Notes under the pieces: model-generated
The model's input: the letters and a program-made list of their open reading frames with translations, nothing else
Told to the model about the DNA's origin: nothing
Databases searched by the model: none
NCBI GenBank assembly: GCA_905182265.1
Contig: CAJJAO010000006.1
Location: 151,550 to 215,549, forward strand
Origin: a gamma proteobacterium HTCC2207
GTDB taxonomy: Bacteria > Pseudomonadota > Gammaproteobacteria > Pseudomonadales > Porticoccaceae
DNA: 64,000 bases
Direction: 5' to 3'
Shown here: positions 26,995-37,649 of the stretch, in pieces
Layout of the letters: every line of letters begins with the position of its first letter
Position numbering within the stretch: position 1 is the stretch's first letter
Position numbers and translations under genes: made by a program

Positions 26995-27432
26995 TTAGCT
27001 TTCTAAATTAAAAGTCACCGGCCCATCGTTGCACAGGGACACCTGCATATCAGCACCAAAAATACCGTTGCTAACGCCGCCATATAACCCATTGGCCTGA
27101 GCCAAAAAGTAGTCGTAAAGTGCCTCAGCCTGTTCTGGGGGTGCGGCTGAAGAGAAGCTCGGCCGCAGGCCTTTTTTGGTATCTGCAGCTAGGGTGAATT
27201 GAGAAATAATAAGTAACTCGCCACCAATATCTTGCAGGGATAAATTCATTTTTCCCTCGGCATCAGAAAAAATTCTGTAGTTGATAACCTTCTGCAATAA
27301 CTTGTCTGCGCTCTCCCGAGTATCGGTTTTCTGTACGCCTAGTAGCAGTAAAATACCCTGGTTGATCTGGCCATAAACCTGCTGATCAATGGTAACTGAG
27401 GCGCTGGAGACGCGCTGAATTAAACCCTGCAT
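26995..27432 (-). CDS. dtd: D-aminoacyl-tRNA deacylase
   Basis: MQGLIQRVSSASVTID, SQFTLAADTKKGLRPSF, NDGPVTF. Confidence 0.96.
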   Translation of the reverse strand: MQGLIQRVSSASVTIDQQVYGQINQGILLLLGVQKTDTRESADKLLQKVINYRIFSDAEGKMNLSLQDIGGELLIISQFTLAADTKKGLRPSFSSAAPPEQAEALYDYFLAQANGLYGGVSNGIFGADMQVSLCNDGPVTFNLES

Positions 27433-27449
27433 AAGCTACTCGGCATAAA

Positions 27450-28412
27450 CTATTCTTCCTCAGAATTGAGCTGATGAGCTAGGCTCTCAGTTGCCGCAAT
27501 TAATGCGTCAGTGATACCGGGTTCACTAGAGGAATGTCCCGCGTCAGCAATTATCTTTAGGCGTGCTTCGGGCCAGGCTTCGCTGAGAGCAAAAGCCTGA
27601 TTAACAGGACACACCATATCGTAGCGGCCGTGGACAATAGTCCCGGGAATGTCTTTTAGCTTGTAGGCATTGTCTGTCAGCTGATTGGGCTTTAAAAAAG
27701 CTTTGTTAATAAAAAAGTGTGCCTCAATACGGGCCATTGCCATAGCCATATGGGGATTAGCAAAGTGGTCGACCAATGTATCGTTGGCGCGCAGGGTGGC
27801 GCAGCGACCTTCCCAAACAGACCAGGCTTTGGCTGCTGCCATACGTTCAATTTCGTTTTCACCGGTGAGGCGAGCGTAATAGGCCGACAACATATCGCCT
27901 CGCTCAGCTTCGGGTATCACTTGCAGATACTGTGACCAGTAATCGGGAAATACATGGCTGGCGCCCTGCTGGTAAAACCACTGAATGTCTTCATCTCGGC
28001 ACAGGAATATACCGCGTAAAATAAGCCCTCTTACTAGCTCTGGATATTGCTCTGCATAGGCCAAGCCGAGGGTTGAACCCCAGGAGCCACCAAAGACAAC
28101 CCAGCGATCGATTTCTAGGGTATTGCGGATTGTTTCTATGTCACTGATAAGGGCATCGGTATTGTTGTCCTCAAGGCGGGCATGGGGCGTTGATTGCCCG
28201 GCACCACGCTGATCAAACAGAATAATGCGGTATTTATCGGGATCAAAAAAACAACGGTCAGAGGCTCTAGTGCCACCGCCAGGGCCGCCGTGTACAAACA
28301 ACACAGGAATGCCTTCAGGGTTGCCCGACTCCTCCACATGCAATACATGGGGTGTCGTGACCTTTAAGCTGTGAGTTTGGTAGGGACGAATGGCTGGAAA
28401 CGCTTTTCTCAT
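27450..28412 (-). CDS. pip: Prolyl iminopeptidase
   Basis: VLFVHGGPGGGT, DQRGAGQSTPHA, VFGGSWGSTLGLAYA, GRYDMVCP. Confidence 0.95.
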   Translation of the reverse strand: MRKAFPAIRPYQTHSLKVTTPHVLHVEESGNPEGIPVLFVHGGPGGGTRASDRCFFDPDKYRIILFDQRGAGQSTPHARLEDNNTDALISDIETIRNTLEIDRWVVFGGSWGSTLGLAYAEQYPELVRGLILRGIFLCRDEDIQWFYQQGASHVFPDYWSQYLQVIPEAERGDMLSAYYARLTGENEIERMAAAKAWSVWEGRCATLRANDTLVDHFANPHMAMAMARIEAHFFINKAFLKPNQLTDNAYKLKDIPGTIVHGRYDMVCPVNQAFALSEAWPEARLKIIADAGHSSSEPGITDALIAATESLAHQLNSEEE

Positions 28413-28497
28413 TAACCGGTGTTCCTTTCTGTGATGGTTTACCGCTGTTATGTTTAATCAGCGCCTGATCAAGTTAATATAGACAACATCATCGCGC

Positions 28498-28537
28498 TAA
28501 ACTAGTGTTTGAAGACATAAACTAGTATTTGAAAATA
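28498..28537. repeat. 2 x 20-bp tandem repeat between divergent pip and tag
   Basis: TAAACTAGTGTTTGAAGACA TAAACTAGTATTTGAAAATA. Confidence 0.7.
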
Positions 28538-28565
28538 TTAGCGTAATCACCACCGAGGACTCACC

Positions 28566-29141
28566 ATGGCTAACGCCGCTCGCTGTACCTGGTGCGGAGA
28601 TGATCCGCTCTACCGAAAGTACCATGATACAGAATGGGGCTTGCCCTGCCGAGACGATAAAAAACTATTTGAGTTTGTACTACTGGAAGGAGCTCAGGCA
28701 GGTCTGTCGTGGATTACCATCTTGCGCAAACGGGAAAATTACCGCAAAGCTTTTGCCGACTTTGATGTAGCCAAAGTGGCTGTATTTACTGAGGCGGATG
28801 TGGAGCGCTGCGTGCTGGATGCAGGCATTGTACGCAACCGTTTAAAAATAAATAGCGCCATCTCTAATGCCCGCTGCTTTATGGAAGTGCAGGCTGAGTT
28901 TGGTAGCTTTAGCAATTATTTTTGGGGTTATGTAGAGGGAAAGCCAATCGTCAATCACTGGGCGAGCCATGGTGATATACCGGCATCAACACCACTGTCA
29001 GATACCATTAGCAAAGATATGAAAAAACGCGGTTTTAAGTTTTTTGGCACCACCATCTGCTATGCCCATATGCAGGCCATGGGGTTGATCAACGACCACA
29101 CTACTGACTGTTACCGACACAGTGAATGCGAAGAGGGCTGA
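28566..29141 (+). CDS. tag: DNA-3-methyladenine glycosylase I
   Basis: RCTWCGDDPLYRKYHDTEWGLP, EGAQAGLSWITIL, GFKFFGTTICYAHMQA. Confidence 0.96.
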   Translation: MANAARCTWCGDDPLYRKYHDTEWGLPCRDDKKLFEFVLLEGAQAGLSWITILRKRENYRKAFADFDVAKVAVFTEADVERCVLDAGIVRNRLKINSAISNARCFMEVQAEFGSFSNYFWGYVEGKPIVNHWASHGDIPASTPLSDTISKDMKKRGFKFFGTTICYAHMQAMGLINDHTTDCYRHSECEEG

Positions 29142-29195
29142 GGTTATAAAGTGCGCTGGGTCTAAGCCATTACTGCGAGCCACTATTAAGAGCAG

Positions 29196-30227
29196 CTAGC
29201 CAACCACCACCATATCGCGACCCATATGCTTGGCCTGATAGAGACCGTTTTCTGCCGTAGACATAAGGTCATCGACCCCAGTGCACTTGTCGATTGAAGC
29301 AACCCCGACACTGAGAGAAATGCGCAGCTTATCTCCCTGAGCCTGCATCTGTATTTCAGTAGCCTTGGTGCGAAGCCGTTCAGCAATATTCACTGCAGCT
29401 TCAGAGTTGGCGGTAGGCAGCAACACCATAAATTCATTGCCGCCCCAGCGCGCGACCACATCTTCGTCACGCAGGGGTTCGAGTAGCATTTGCCCTATGG
29501 CATAGAGGACCTCATCACCCACATCGTGTCCGTAGCGATCATTAATAAACTTAAAATTATCCAGATCCGCCAGCAGTATTGAGAAGGGCTGATTGCCTAA
29601 CCGATACTGCTGATACTTTGCCGCCAGGCGACCTTCCATATTGTGGCGATTGGGCAGCTGGGTCAGTACATCTTGATGGGCTATCTCATCGACTCGCGAG
29701 GAGAGATCCTTGAACTTGGTCAGGCTGTCGAAGCGAGAGTTGTCCATGGCCACGGCGAAGGCGGCCAAAATGGCATAAGACGAGAGAAATCGCACTACCA
29801 CAATATCGCTGTAGTCGGGCACTGCAAAAGGCATAGCGCCGCCACACATGATCCAGGTGGCCGCGGCAAACAATGCCACTAGCATGGCCAGGCTCTGGCG
29901 ATGATCAAAGGCACCCACGAGCACCGGCACAATGGTCAGGCACCACATCAGTGACGTTGCGTCAGAGGCGCCGAGAAGTAAAAACAGGAAGCCGAGAAAT
30001 AATGTGCTGGCCAGTAGTAATCTGGCGAGACGGTGTTGATCAAAAATATAAAAGACGCCGAGAGCGACAATTAAGATGCCAGCAATGGCGAGATAGAATG
30101 TAGCTAGCCCCATTTCACCCTGTCGATAAGAGTAAAAGGCAAACATTACAACGATGATTTCTTGGGCCATCAATGAAAATGATAGGAACCCACCGGTGGC
30201 TAAATCCTTGCTATCCTTTTTGGACAT
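29196..30227 (-). CDS. Membrane-bound diguanylate cyclase (GGDEF domain; motif reads GGNEF)
   Basis: N-terminal TM helices; DVLTQLPNRHNM, ADLDNFKFINDRYGHDVGDEVL, RWGGNEFMVLLP. Confidence 0.9.
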   Translation of the reverse strand: MSKKDSKDLATGGFLSFSLMAQEIIVVMFAFYSYRQGEMGLATFYLAIAGILIVALGVFYIFDQHRLARLLLASTLFLGFLFLLLGASDATSLMWCLTIVPVLVGAFDHRQSLAMLVALFAAATWIMCGGAMPFAVPDYSDIVVVRFLSSYAILAAFAVAMDNSRFDSLTKFKDLSSRVDEIAHQDVLTQLPNRHNMEGRLAAKYQQYRLGNQPFSILLADLDNFKFINDRYGHDVGDEVLYAIGQMLLEPLRDEDVVARWGGNEFMVLLPTANSEAAVNIAERLRTKATEIQMQAQGDKLRISLSVGVASIDKCTGVDDLMSTAENGLYQAKHMGRDMVVVG

Positions 30228-30309
30228 ACTTCAACTTCCATGTGTTATTCACTAAATAATAGATCATAGACACACAGAAATCGAAGTTTGCTTAGAGATT
30301 ATCCGGTTC

Positions 30310-32121
30310 TTATTTTGGTGCGCGTTTACGCAGGTTCTCAGTGAGCAACTTTTTACGCAGACGGATGCTCATTGGTGTTACTTCAACCAACTCATCATCT
30401 TCGATAAATTCAAGTGCCTGCTCGAGAGTGTGCTTAATTGGCGGTACCAAGGTGAGTGCTTCGTCGGTACCAGAGGCACGAACGTTAGTCAGCTGCTTGC
30501 CCTTAATGGGGTTTACCACCAAGTCATTGCTACGAGAGTGAATGCCGACAATCTGGCCTTCATATACGTCGATGGCATGGCCCAAGAATAAGCGACCACG
30601 AGCCTGAATGTTAAACAGCGCAAATGCAGCAGTCTTGCCTTTTACCATGCTCACTAGCGCGCCATTTTGACGGCTGTGGGGCTCGCCCTCTTTTACCGGG
30701 CCATACTTGTCAAAGATGCTGGTCATGATGCCTGAGCCAGACGTCAGCGTCAGGAAGGTACCACGGAAGCCGATCAGCCCGCGAGACGGCATAGAAAACT
30801 CTAGACGCACGCGACCCTTACCGTCGGGTTCCATATTTTTTAGCTCAGCTTTACGTTGGCCTAGCTCTTCCATAACAGACCCTTGATGCTGGTCTTCAAC
30901 ATCAATAACAACCTGCTCGTAGGGCTCCTGAATCTTTCCGTCAACCATCTTGGTAACAACTTCAGGGCGCGACACGCCCATTTCGAAGCCTTCGCGACGC
31001 ATGGTTTCGATTAGTACCGACAGGTGAAGCTCACCACGACCGGAAACAATAAACTTATCCGGTGAGTCGCCTGGCTTAACGCGCAGAGCAACGTTGTGAA
31101 TCAGTTCTTGGTCCAGACGATCTTTAATATTTCGAGTAGTAACGTACTTGCCTTCTAGTCCAGCGAAAGGCGAGTTGTTAACGATAAAGGTCATGCTAAC
31201 CGTTGGCTCGTCGACGCTTAGGGCTGGCAGAGCTTCAACATGGTCCGGGTCACAGAGAGTGTCTGAGATACCCAAACCATCGATACCGTTAATGCAGACA
31301 ATGTCGCCTGCTTCGGCTAGTGGGGTCTCAACTTGCTCCAGACCTAAATAGCCTTTTACATTGAGTACTTTGCCTTTTCGCTCTGCGTCATCAGAAGATT
31401 TAATGACGACCTGCTGTCCTGGCTTAAGTGTGCCGCGAGTAATACGGCCAACACCGATAACACCAACATAGCTGTCATAGGCCAGAGCAGAAATCTGCAT
31501 TTGGAACGGGCCATCACTATCAACCTGTGGGCTCGGCACGTCAGCAACAATCATTTCGTACAGCGGAGTCATGTCCTCTGCCATATTGTCGAGCTCAGTA
31601 CCGGCGATGCCGTTTAGTGCTGATGCATAGATAACTGGGAAGTCGAGCTGCTCATCGGTAGCACCCAGGCCATCAAAGAGTTCAAACACTTGGTCCATAA
31701 CCCAATCTGGGCGAGCACCTGGACGGTCAACCTTGTTGATGACAACAATGGGACGCAAGCCCTGCTCAAAAGCCTTAGAGGTAACAAAGCGAGTCTGTGG
31801 CATCGGGCCATCGACGGCATCAACCAACAGCAGTACCGAATCGACCATAGATAGAACGCGTTCTACCTCACCACCGAAATCTGCGTGACCTGGGGTGTCT
31901 ACGATATTGATGCGGTAGTCATTCCATTTGATGGCAGTATTTTTTGCCAAAATGGTAATACCACGTTCTTTTTCCTGATCGTTGGAATCCATCAGTCGCT
32001 CGGAACCGACATCTTTTCGGTCAAGAGTGCCTGACTGACTCAGGAGTTTATCAACCAATGTAGTCTTACCGTGGTCAACGTGGGCGATGATTGCAATATT
32101 ACGCAAATTTTCAATGGACAT
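30310..32121 (-). CDS. typA: Ribosome-associated GTPase TypA/BipA
   Basis: [45 protein letters not shown]; start set at MSIENLRN. Confidence 0.97.
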   Translation of the reverse strand: MSIENLRNIAIIAHVDHGKTTLVDKLLSQSGTLDRKDVGSERLMDSNDQEKERGITILAKNTAIKWNDYRINIVDTPGHADFGGEVERVLSMVDSVLLLVDAVDGPMPQTRFVTSKAFEQGLRPIVVINKVDRPGARPDWVMDQVFELFDGLGATDEQLDFPVIYASALNGIAGTELDNMAEDMTPLYEMIVADVPSPQVDSDGPFQMQISALAYDSYVGVIGVGRITRGTLKPGQQVVIKSSDDAERKGKVLNVKGYLGLEQVETPLAEAGDIVCINGIDGLGISDTLCDPDHVEALPALSVDEPTVSMTFIVNNSPFAGLEGKYVTTRNIKDRLDQELIHNVALRVKPGDSPDKFIVSGRGELHLSVLIETMRREGFEMGVSRPEVVTKMVDGKIQEPYEQVVIDVEDQHQGSVMEELGQRKAELKNMEPDGKGRVRLEFSMPSRGLIGFRGTFLTLTSGSGIMTSIFDKYGPVKEGEPHSRQNGALVSMVKGKTAAFALFNIQARGRLFLGHAIDVYEGQIVGIHSRSNDLVVNPIKGKQLTNVRASGTDEALTLVPPIKHTLEQALEFIEDDELVEVTPMSIRLRKKLLTENLRKRAPK

Positions 32122-32198
32122 GGGGATACCTAAAATTACCGCACAGGGCGAAAAAGCCGCGATTATACGAGAATCCACAGGAACTGCTACCGATCTTT

Positions 32199-34589
32199 TT
32201 AGCTGGGCGAAACTTCTTCGGAGGTTGAAGCGTTTCGTTCAATCAACATTCGGGTAATAGATGTGGGTGGAGAGGGGGGCGCAATCAGGTTTCCCTGCAA
32301 AAACTGGCAGTTGAGATCGAGCAATTGATGGTGAATTGAGGCCTCTTCGACGCAGGGAGCGATACAGTTCAGCCCAACCGATTTAGTGAGCTCTACCAAC
32401 CCTTTGACTAAATTCCACGAACTCTCAATCTCGGTAGACTCGGCCATCAGACGATGGGAAATACGAATTGTTTCTATCTGTAATTCGCGCAGTTTTTGCA
32501 AAGGCAAACTCTGGTAACCCACGTTGTCCACCATTAGCCCGCAGCCAATTTCGTGAAGACGCTGAACCTGCAGTTTTAGAGAGCTATTTATTTTTGGCAG
32601 ACTCTCGGTGTGCAGACCAAACGTAAACATCCTTGGTTTCACGCCATGCCTGAGCATGATTTCTTGAATCTGCAAAATAAATGATGGGTGCTCTAGTTCA
32701 CGTAAGCTGAGGGTAAACAGAATACGCTGCTGTTCGTGCCAGATGCCTTGGCTACGCCATAGATTGATTTGTTTACAGGCTTGGTCAATCAACGACAGCG
32801 AGATATCGACAATCATGGACCCCGATTCCAGTACCTGAATAAACTCATGGGCCTCGACGATCTCGCCGCTGGGCTTTTGCCAGCGCAAGAATACCTGCAG
32901 GCCATTAATCAGGTTAGTTTTGGTATCTAAAATAGGTTGGTAATAGGGCAAAAATGATTCGGCTCTTGACTCGTCTCGAAGGCGCTCCAGCAGCTCCATT
33001 TGTTTTTGCATCTCAAGAGACAGCTCACGGTTATGAAAATAGAAGTTGGATTTACCTTCCCGTTTAATCGTATAGAGAGCCTGATCTGCCTGTTCAAGAA
33101 TACTATTGCTATCACTGGAACCGTCATTAAAAAACACAATGCCAATGCTGCAACTGATCTGAAATTTCTCTCCTTTAATAACAAAGGGTTCACTGGCGGC
33201 ATCAATTATTTTCTCTGCGACCTGGGCAATTTGCAGGCGTGCGGCTTTGCCCTCGGTACCCAGACGCTCCAACAGCACAACAAATTCATCGCCACCGAGG
33301 CGCGCTACTGTTTCTTGGGTACGAATCACTTTACGCAGACGCTGGGCAAATAATGTGAGAGCTAAATCCCCATAATGGTGGCCGCGACTATCGTTGATTT
33401 CTTTGAAGTGGTCTAGATCGATAAATAAAAGCGCACAGAAGCTCTTTGTGCGCTGAGCGAGCGAGATAACCCTGTTCAGCTCTTCCATTAATCTGTGTCG
33501 ATTAGGCAGGCCTGTGAGTGGGTCAAAATAGGCCTGCTGTTTGATCCTTGTTTGCATTCTTACGCGATCGGTTACATCTTCAATAAAAGAAGCGGCGCCG
33601 ATAACATTCATTTCGTTGTCAAAAAGTGGCGTCTCATTCCATTCGCAAACAATAACGTCGCCATCGCTAGTAATATTTTCGGCGGTGCCCGAAAAGTCTT
33701 TGCCGAACAAAAACAGATCATGTTCCGCTTGCTGCATAAGAAAGGTCTTTTTGTCTTCGAAAAGAAAGTCGGTAGTGCGGCCGAGAGCTTCGCGCTTTGA
33801 AAAACCAAAGATGGCGGTTGCCGCTGGGTTCCAGCTAATAATTTCTCGATCTTGGTTCCATTCAATAAAACCTAAGGGTGTCTGCTCGATAAGGCTGGTT
33901 ATTTTGTGGCCAGTATTGATTGTTTGTTGCAGTTTTTCTTCGGCCTGCTGTGTACCTTGGACAGCGGTGATAAGGCCGTGACGATAGGCAGTGAAGGCCA
34001 TATCTACGGCAAAAAATATGACTAATAAAACTATAGGAGCCTCAATGGCTAACGATGGAAACTGTAGTGCCAGACTGGTCGCTGTTGAGATATAGATAGC
34101 ACTGATCGCAAGTCGGCGCCACAGGGGCGGCTGCAAGTGCAGCGTAGGGTAGGTGGCAGAGAACACAACAATAATAGTTGCTACAAGCAGTGCGCTATGA
34201 AGTTGCCCGCCATTTAAAAGCTGCGCGCCGTTTGAAAGTGCAGAGGTTGCCAAAATAAAGACGGGCCCCGCCACACCCCAAAACAGGGCAAAGATGGCCA
34301 GAGAAATTAGCGTGCTAGTGCGCTGTTCTGTGTGTTTGGGGAGATATAGCCATGCAACAATATTACTTATTGCCAGACCGCCCATCCAGGCAAGCGACAA
34401 CAGGCTATACGACCCCTCAAGGGTCACTAGCAGAAGGGCCAAGCCACCAATAATAGACAGCGCCACACTAGAGCCCGAATGTGTGGCGATGGTTTGGTCT
34501 AGCTCAAACTGTACGGACTGATCTGCTGGTGATGAGCTAGCTACTTTAGCATCCGTGCTCCCACCCAGATCTGACTTTTTATTCGCCAT
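32199..34589 (-). CDS. PAS-GGDEF-EAL membrane protein (c-di-GMP turnover; EAL motif degenerate)
   Basis: PAS region, DPLTGLPNRHRLMEE, RLGGDEFVVLLE, C-terminal EAL-like domain reading YQPILDTKTNLINGLQVFLRW instead of EALLRW. Confidence 0.88.
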   Translation of the reverse strand: MANKKSDLGGSTDAKVASSSPADQSVQFELDQTIATHSGSSVALSIIGGLALLLVTLEGSYSLLSLAWMGGLAISNIVAWLYLPKHTEQRTSTLISLAIFALFWGVAGPVFILATSALSNGAQLLNGGQLHSALLVATIIVVFSATYPTLHLQPPLWRRLAISAIYISTATSLALQFPSLAIEAPIVLLVIFFAVDMAFTAYRHGLITAVQGTQQAEEKLQQTINTGHKITSLIEQTPLGFIEWNQDREIISWNPAATAIFGFSKREALGRTTDFLFEDKKTFLMQQAEHDLFLFGKDFSGTAENITSDGDVIVCEWNETPLFDNEMNVIGAASFIEDVTDRVRMQTRIKQQAYFDPLTGLPNRHRLMEELNRVISLAQRTKSFCALLFIDLDHFKEINDSRGHHYGDLALTLFAQRLRKVIRTQETVARLGGDEFVVLLERLGTEGKAARLQIAQVAEKIIDAASEPFVIKGEKFQISCSIGIVFFNDGSSDSNSILEQADQALYTIKREGKSNFYFHNRELSLEMQKQMELLERLRDESRAESFLPYYQPILDTKTNLINGLQVFLRWQKPSGEIVEAHEFIQVLESGSMIVDISLSLIDQACKQINLWRSQGIWHEQQRILFTLSLRELEHPSFILQIQEIMLRHGVKPRMFTFGLHTESLPKINSSLKLQVQRLHEIGCGLMVDNVGYQSLPLQKLRELQIETIRISHRLMAESTEIESSWNLVKGLVELTKSVGLNCIAPCVEEASIHHQLLDLNCQFLQGNLIAPPSPPTSITRMLIERNASTSEEVSPS

Positions 34590-34727
34590 CGGCTGCGTCC
34601 TGCGGCTGATTTATGACTGATCCAGATTCTCGATACTTAAATATAGTCGCTAATGTTAAAAAATGGGCACCAATCACCACATTAGTGTGATTTACCTCTC
34701 AAATTTGACCTGAATTTGCCAATTAAC

Positions 34728-35093
34728 CTAGGTTTTGGCGCTAAAAACGGCAACTTGGTTAAAGCCTTTTTCTCTCATTAGCTGGGCTTGCAGGCGGCTC
34801 ATGATGCCCTTATCGCAATACAGGCAATATTTTTTGCCAGGGTCTAGGTCACATAGCTTTTTTTCAAGGTTATAAAAAGGAATACACAGCAGCTGGTTAT
34901 CTGGCATCGGCAGAGGGTTGGCATCGATATCGGCGGGGTGGCGCACGTCGATCAAAATATCACCTGGGGCCAGATTGGAGACGTGCTCTATGGTACCTGT
35001 CGTGGAAGAAGCGATAGTGGGGCCCTCGATCCATTTTGTGGCGGTTATGCTGCTATGCAGGCAAAAACGACGAGAAAGGATGACAGCAGTCAT
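34728..35093 (-). CDS. thiI (truncated): Standalone rhodanese domain homologous to the C-terminus of tRNA sulfurtransferase ThiI; THUMP/PP-loop domains absent
   Basis: DILIDVRHPADIDANPLPMPDNQLLCIPFYNLEKKLCDLDPGKKYCLYCDKGIMSRLQAQLMREKGFNQVAVF closely resembles the ThiI C-terminus; between typA and glnA. Start codon uncertain. Confidence 0.8.
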   Translation of the reverse strand: MTAVILSRRFCLHSSITATKWIEGPTIASSTTGTIEHVSNLAPGDILIDVRHPADIDANPLPMPDNQLLCIPFYNLEKKLCDLDPGKKYCLYCDKGIMSRLQAQLMREKGFNQVAVFSAKT

Positions 35094-35148
35094 CGAGGTG
35101 GGCATTATACCGAGCGGGTCAAAAAAAGTACTACACAAAATAATTTAC

Positions 35149-35163
35149 GCACCTTTATGGTGC
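35149..35163. promoter_or_regulatory. NtrC binding site upstream of glnA
   Basis: GCACC-TTTAT-GGTGC, perfect dyad matching the NtrC consensus. Confidence 0.88.
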
Positions 35164-35178
35164 AATTCCTGCAAGTTA

Positions 35179-35193
35179 GCACCATAAGAGTGC
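35179..35193. promoter_or_regulatory. Second NtrC site upstream of glnA, 30 bp from the first
   Basis: GCACC-ATAAG-AGTGC. Confidence 0.75.
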
Positions 35194-35299
35194 GGTCAGT
35201 TTTATCCTGATCAAATTTAAACAGAGTAATTGGGGGGCTATTTTACGCCAGCCCTAGTTTAGAGCGCAGTTTCCGGCGTCACCCTGTTGGCCAGTTCAT

Positions 35300-35315
35300 T
35301 GGCACGACTCTTGCT
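35300..35315 (+). promoter_or_regulatory. Sigma54 promoter of glnA
   Basis: TGGCACG-ACTC-TTGCT, exact -24/-12 consensus spacing. Confidence 0.92.
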
Positions 35316-35417
35316 ATTACATTATTACCAATAAAATACCAATCAAGTCAGAACGGTTTCAATGCGCCGACTGATTTCTGTCAATAACGCATTACTGATT
35401 CCATAGTGGAGAAAACA

Positions 35418-36824
35418 ATGTCTGAGAAGACTCTAAATCTGATTAAAGATAGCGAAGCTCGTTGGGTTGATCTGCGATTCACTGATACACAGGGTAAAGA
35501 GCAGCACGTCTCTATTCCTATCGGTGAAGTGGGAGATGACTTTTTTGTTGAAGGTAAAATGTTTGATGGCTCGTCTATTGCCGGTTGGAAGGGCATTAAC
35601 GAATCAGACATGATCCTGATGCCTGATGATAGCACCGCTGTTTTGGATCCGTTTACTGACGAACCCACCATTATTATCCGCTGCGGTATTGTTGAGCCGA
35701 CCACCATGCAGGGTTATGAGCGTGATCCACGTTCCATTGCTCAGCGCGCTGAGAAGTACCTCGCGTCTACAGGCCTAGGCGATACTGCCTTCTTTGGTCC
35801 AGAGCCGGAGTTCTTTGTATTTGACGATATCAAATGGGGTGCCGACATGAGCGGTAACTTCTATAAAATTAATTCTGACGAAGCGGCATGGTCTTCTTCA
35901 ATGGATCTGCCTGACGGCAACATGGGTCACCGCCCTGGTGTCAAAGGCGGCTACTTCCCCGTACCACCAGTCGATAGCCTGCACGATCTGCGTGCTGCTA
36001 TGTGTGGTGCTATGGAGCAAATGGGTCTAGACATCGAAGTGCATCACCACGAAGTGGGTACTGCTGGCCAGTGTGAAATCGGCGTACGTTTTGACACGCT
36101 GGTTAAGAAAGCTGACCAGGTTCAGATTCTTAAGTACTGCGTACACAATGTTGCTCATGCCTATGGCAAGACAGCGACCTTTATGCCTAAGCCAATTGTT
36201 GGTGATAACGGTTCAGGTATGCACGTTCACATGTCTTTCGCTAAAGACGGCGAAAACCAGTTTGCGGGCGATGCCTATGCGGGTCTAAGTGAAATGGCTT
36301 TGCATTATATCGGCGGTATTATCAAGCACGCGAAAGCGCTTAATGCCTTTGCCAACGCGTCGACTAACTCTTATAAGCGTCTGATTCCAGGCTTTGAAGC
36401 CCCGGTAATGTTGGCTTACTCAGCACGTAACCGCTCTGCTGCGATTCGTATTCCCTATGTTGCAAGCCCACGTGGCAAGCGCGTTGAGGTTCGTTTTGGT
36501 GACCCTACTGCTAACCCATACCTGATGTTTGCTTCTATGTTGATGGCCGGTTTGGACGGTATTAAGCACAAGATGCACCCAGGCGATGCAGCAGACAAAG
36601 ATCTCTATGATCTTCCTCCTGAAGAAGCAGCAGCCATTCCACAGGTTGCTGGCAGCCTGCGTGAAGCGCTGGACGCATTGGATGGCGATCGCGAATTCTT
36701 GACGGCTGGTGGCGTATTTACTGACGACATGATTGATGCGTTTATCGGGCTGAAGATGGCAGAAGTCTACCGTGTTGAGCACACCACTCACCCGGTTGAG
36801 TTTGATATGTACTACAGCTGCTAA
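35418..36824 (+). CDS. glnA: Glutamine synthetase type I
   Basis: [40 protein letters not shown]; start at ATG 35418. Confidence 0.98.
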   Translation: MSEKTLNLIKDSEARWVDLRFTDTQGKEQHVSIPIGEVGDDFFVEGKMFDGSSIAGWKGINESDMILMPDDSTAVLDPFTDEPTIIIRCGIVEPTTMQGYERDPRSIAQRAEKYLASTGLGDTAFFGPEPEFFVFDDIKWGADMSGNFYKINSDEAAWSSSMDLPDGNMGHRPGVKGGYFPVPPVDSLHDLRAAMCGAMEQMGLDIEVHHHEVGTAGQCEIGVRFDTLVKKADQVQILKYCVHNVAHAYGKTATFMPKPIVGDNGSGMHVHMSFAKDGENQFAGDAYAGLSEMALHYIGGIIKHAKALNAFANASTNSYKRLIPGFEAPVMLAYSARNRSAAIRIPYVASPRGKRVEVRFGDPTANPYLMFASMLMAGLDGIKHKMHPGDAADKDLYDLPPEEAAAIPQVAGSLREALDALDGDREFLTAGGVFTDDMIDAFIGLKMAEVYRVEHTTHPVEFDMYYSC

Positions 36825-36862
36825 GTTTTTAGCACAGGCTGTTTTACAGCAAAATCGGACAG

Positions 36863-36895
36863 GCCCGTCATTCTTCGAATGGCGGGCTTTTTCTT
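36863..36895 (+). terminator. Rho-independent terminator of glnA
   Basis: GCCCGTCATTC-TTC-GAATGGCGGGC-TTTTTCTTT. Confidence 0.92.
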
Positions 36896-36977
36896 TGTCT
36901 GCTCTTTTCCTAATATGGGTCTAATCTTTATATTAGCGGTCTAAAAGTATTAAGATCTAAATATGATGGCGCTACTT

Positions 36978-37025
36978 ATTAGAGCTCTAACTCATTAGAG
37001 CTCTAGCTCATTAAGGCTCTAGCTC
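36978..37025. repeat. 3 x 16-bp tandem repeat upstream of the DUF4124 gene
   Basis: ATTAGAGCTCTAACTC ATTAGAGCTCTAGCTC ATTAAGGCTCTAGCTC, then degenerate AATCAGAGTTCAGCC. Confidence 0.8.
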
Positions 37026-37085
37026 AATCAGAGTTCAGCCACGAGCTCTGAATGATTGACAGGCCGGCACCCAAGGGAAATTTCT

Positions 37086-37649
37086 ATGTTAGTGAAGTTA
37101 ATGAAAGGCCTAATGCTACTGTTGCTCTGCTTACCCGCTGCGGCAGAGGTTTATAGGCTAGTCGACAAAGACGGTAATATTACCTACACAGATCAGCCTC
37201 AGGCAGATGCGCAGGTTGCTCCTATTGTGCTGCCGCACCTCAATAAGATGAAGGCCACGGTGCCAGCCGAAGAGCCCCAAAGCGACGTCGCAGAAACTAT
37301 TCAGGGTGCAGAAAACACAGAGGTCGAACCGACCTTCGCCGGCTACAGCAGGGCAGTTATTTTGGCCCCTAATAATAATGAAGTCATACCCAATCAGCAG
37401 CGCAATATTATTATTCAACTTTCAGTAGAACCACAGCTCCAAACTGGACACCGGATTCAGTTCTGGCTTGACGGAAAGGCCCAAGGAGCGCCAGTTAGCG
37501 CCACCAGCTACCAGATGAACGATCTAGAGCGGGGCAGCCATAGCCTCAGTGCGCAGATTGTTAACGATCAGGGTAGGGTTCTCATATCAGCAGGCTCAGT
37601 TGAGGTGCATATTCAGCGGCATTTTAAGCGAGACTTTAAACGGCACTAA
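37086..37649 (+). CDS. DUF4124 domain-containing exported protein
   Basis: Signal peptide, then VYRLVDKDGNITYTDQPQADA; start moved to ATG 37086. Confidence 0.85.
   Translation: MLVKLMKGLMLLLLCLPAAAEVYRLVDKDGNITYTDQPQADAQVAPIVLPHLNKMKATVPAEEPQSDVAETIQGAENTEVEPTFAGYSRAVILAPNNNEVIPNQQRNIIIQLSVEPQLQTGHRIQFWLDGKAQGAPVSATSYQMNDLERGSHSLSAQIVNDQGRVLISAGSVEVHIQRHFKRDFKRH

Noticed and set aside
33000-33981. Several plus-strand ORFs (117, 101, 146 aa) opposite the PAS-GGDEF-EAL gene
   Set aside because: Antisense shadow ORFs without family resemblance.
36978-37025. Possible CRISPR-like array
   Set aside because: Direct tandem units of 16 bp with no spacers and no cas genes.
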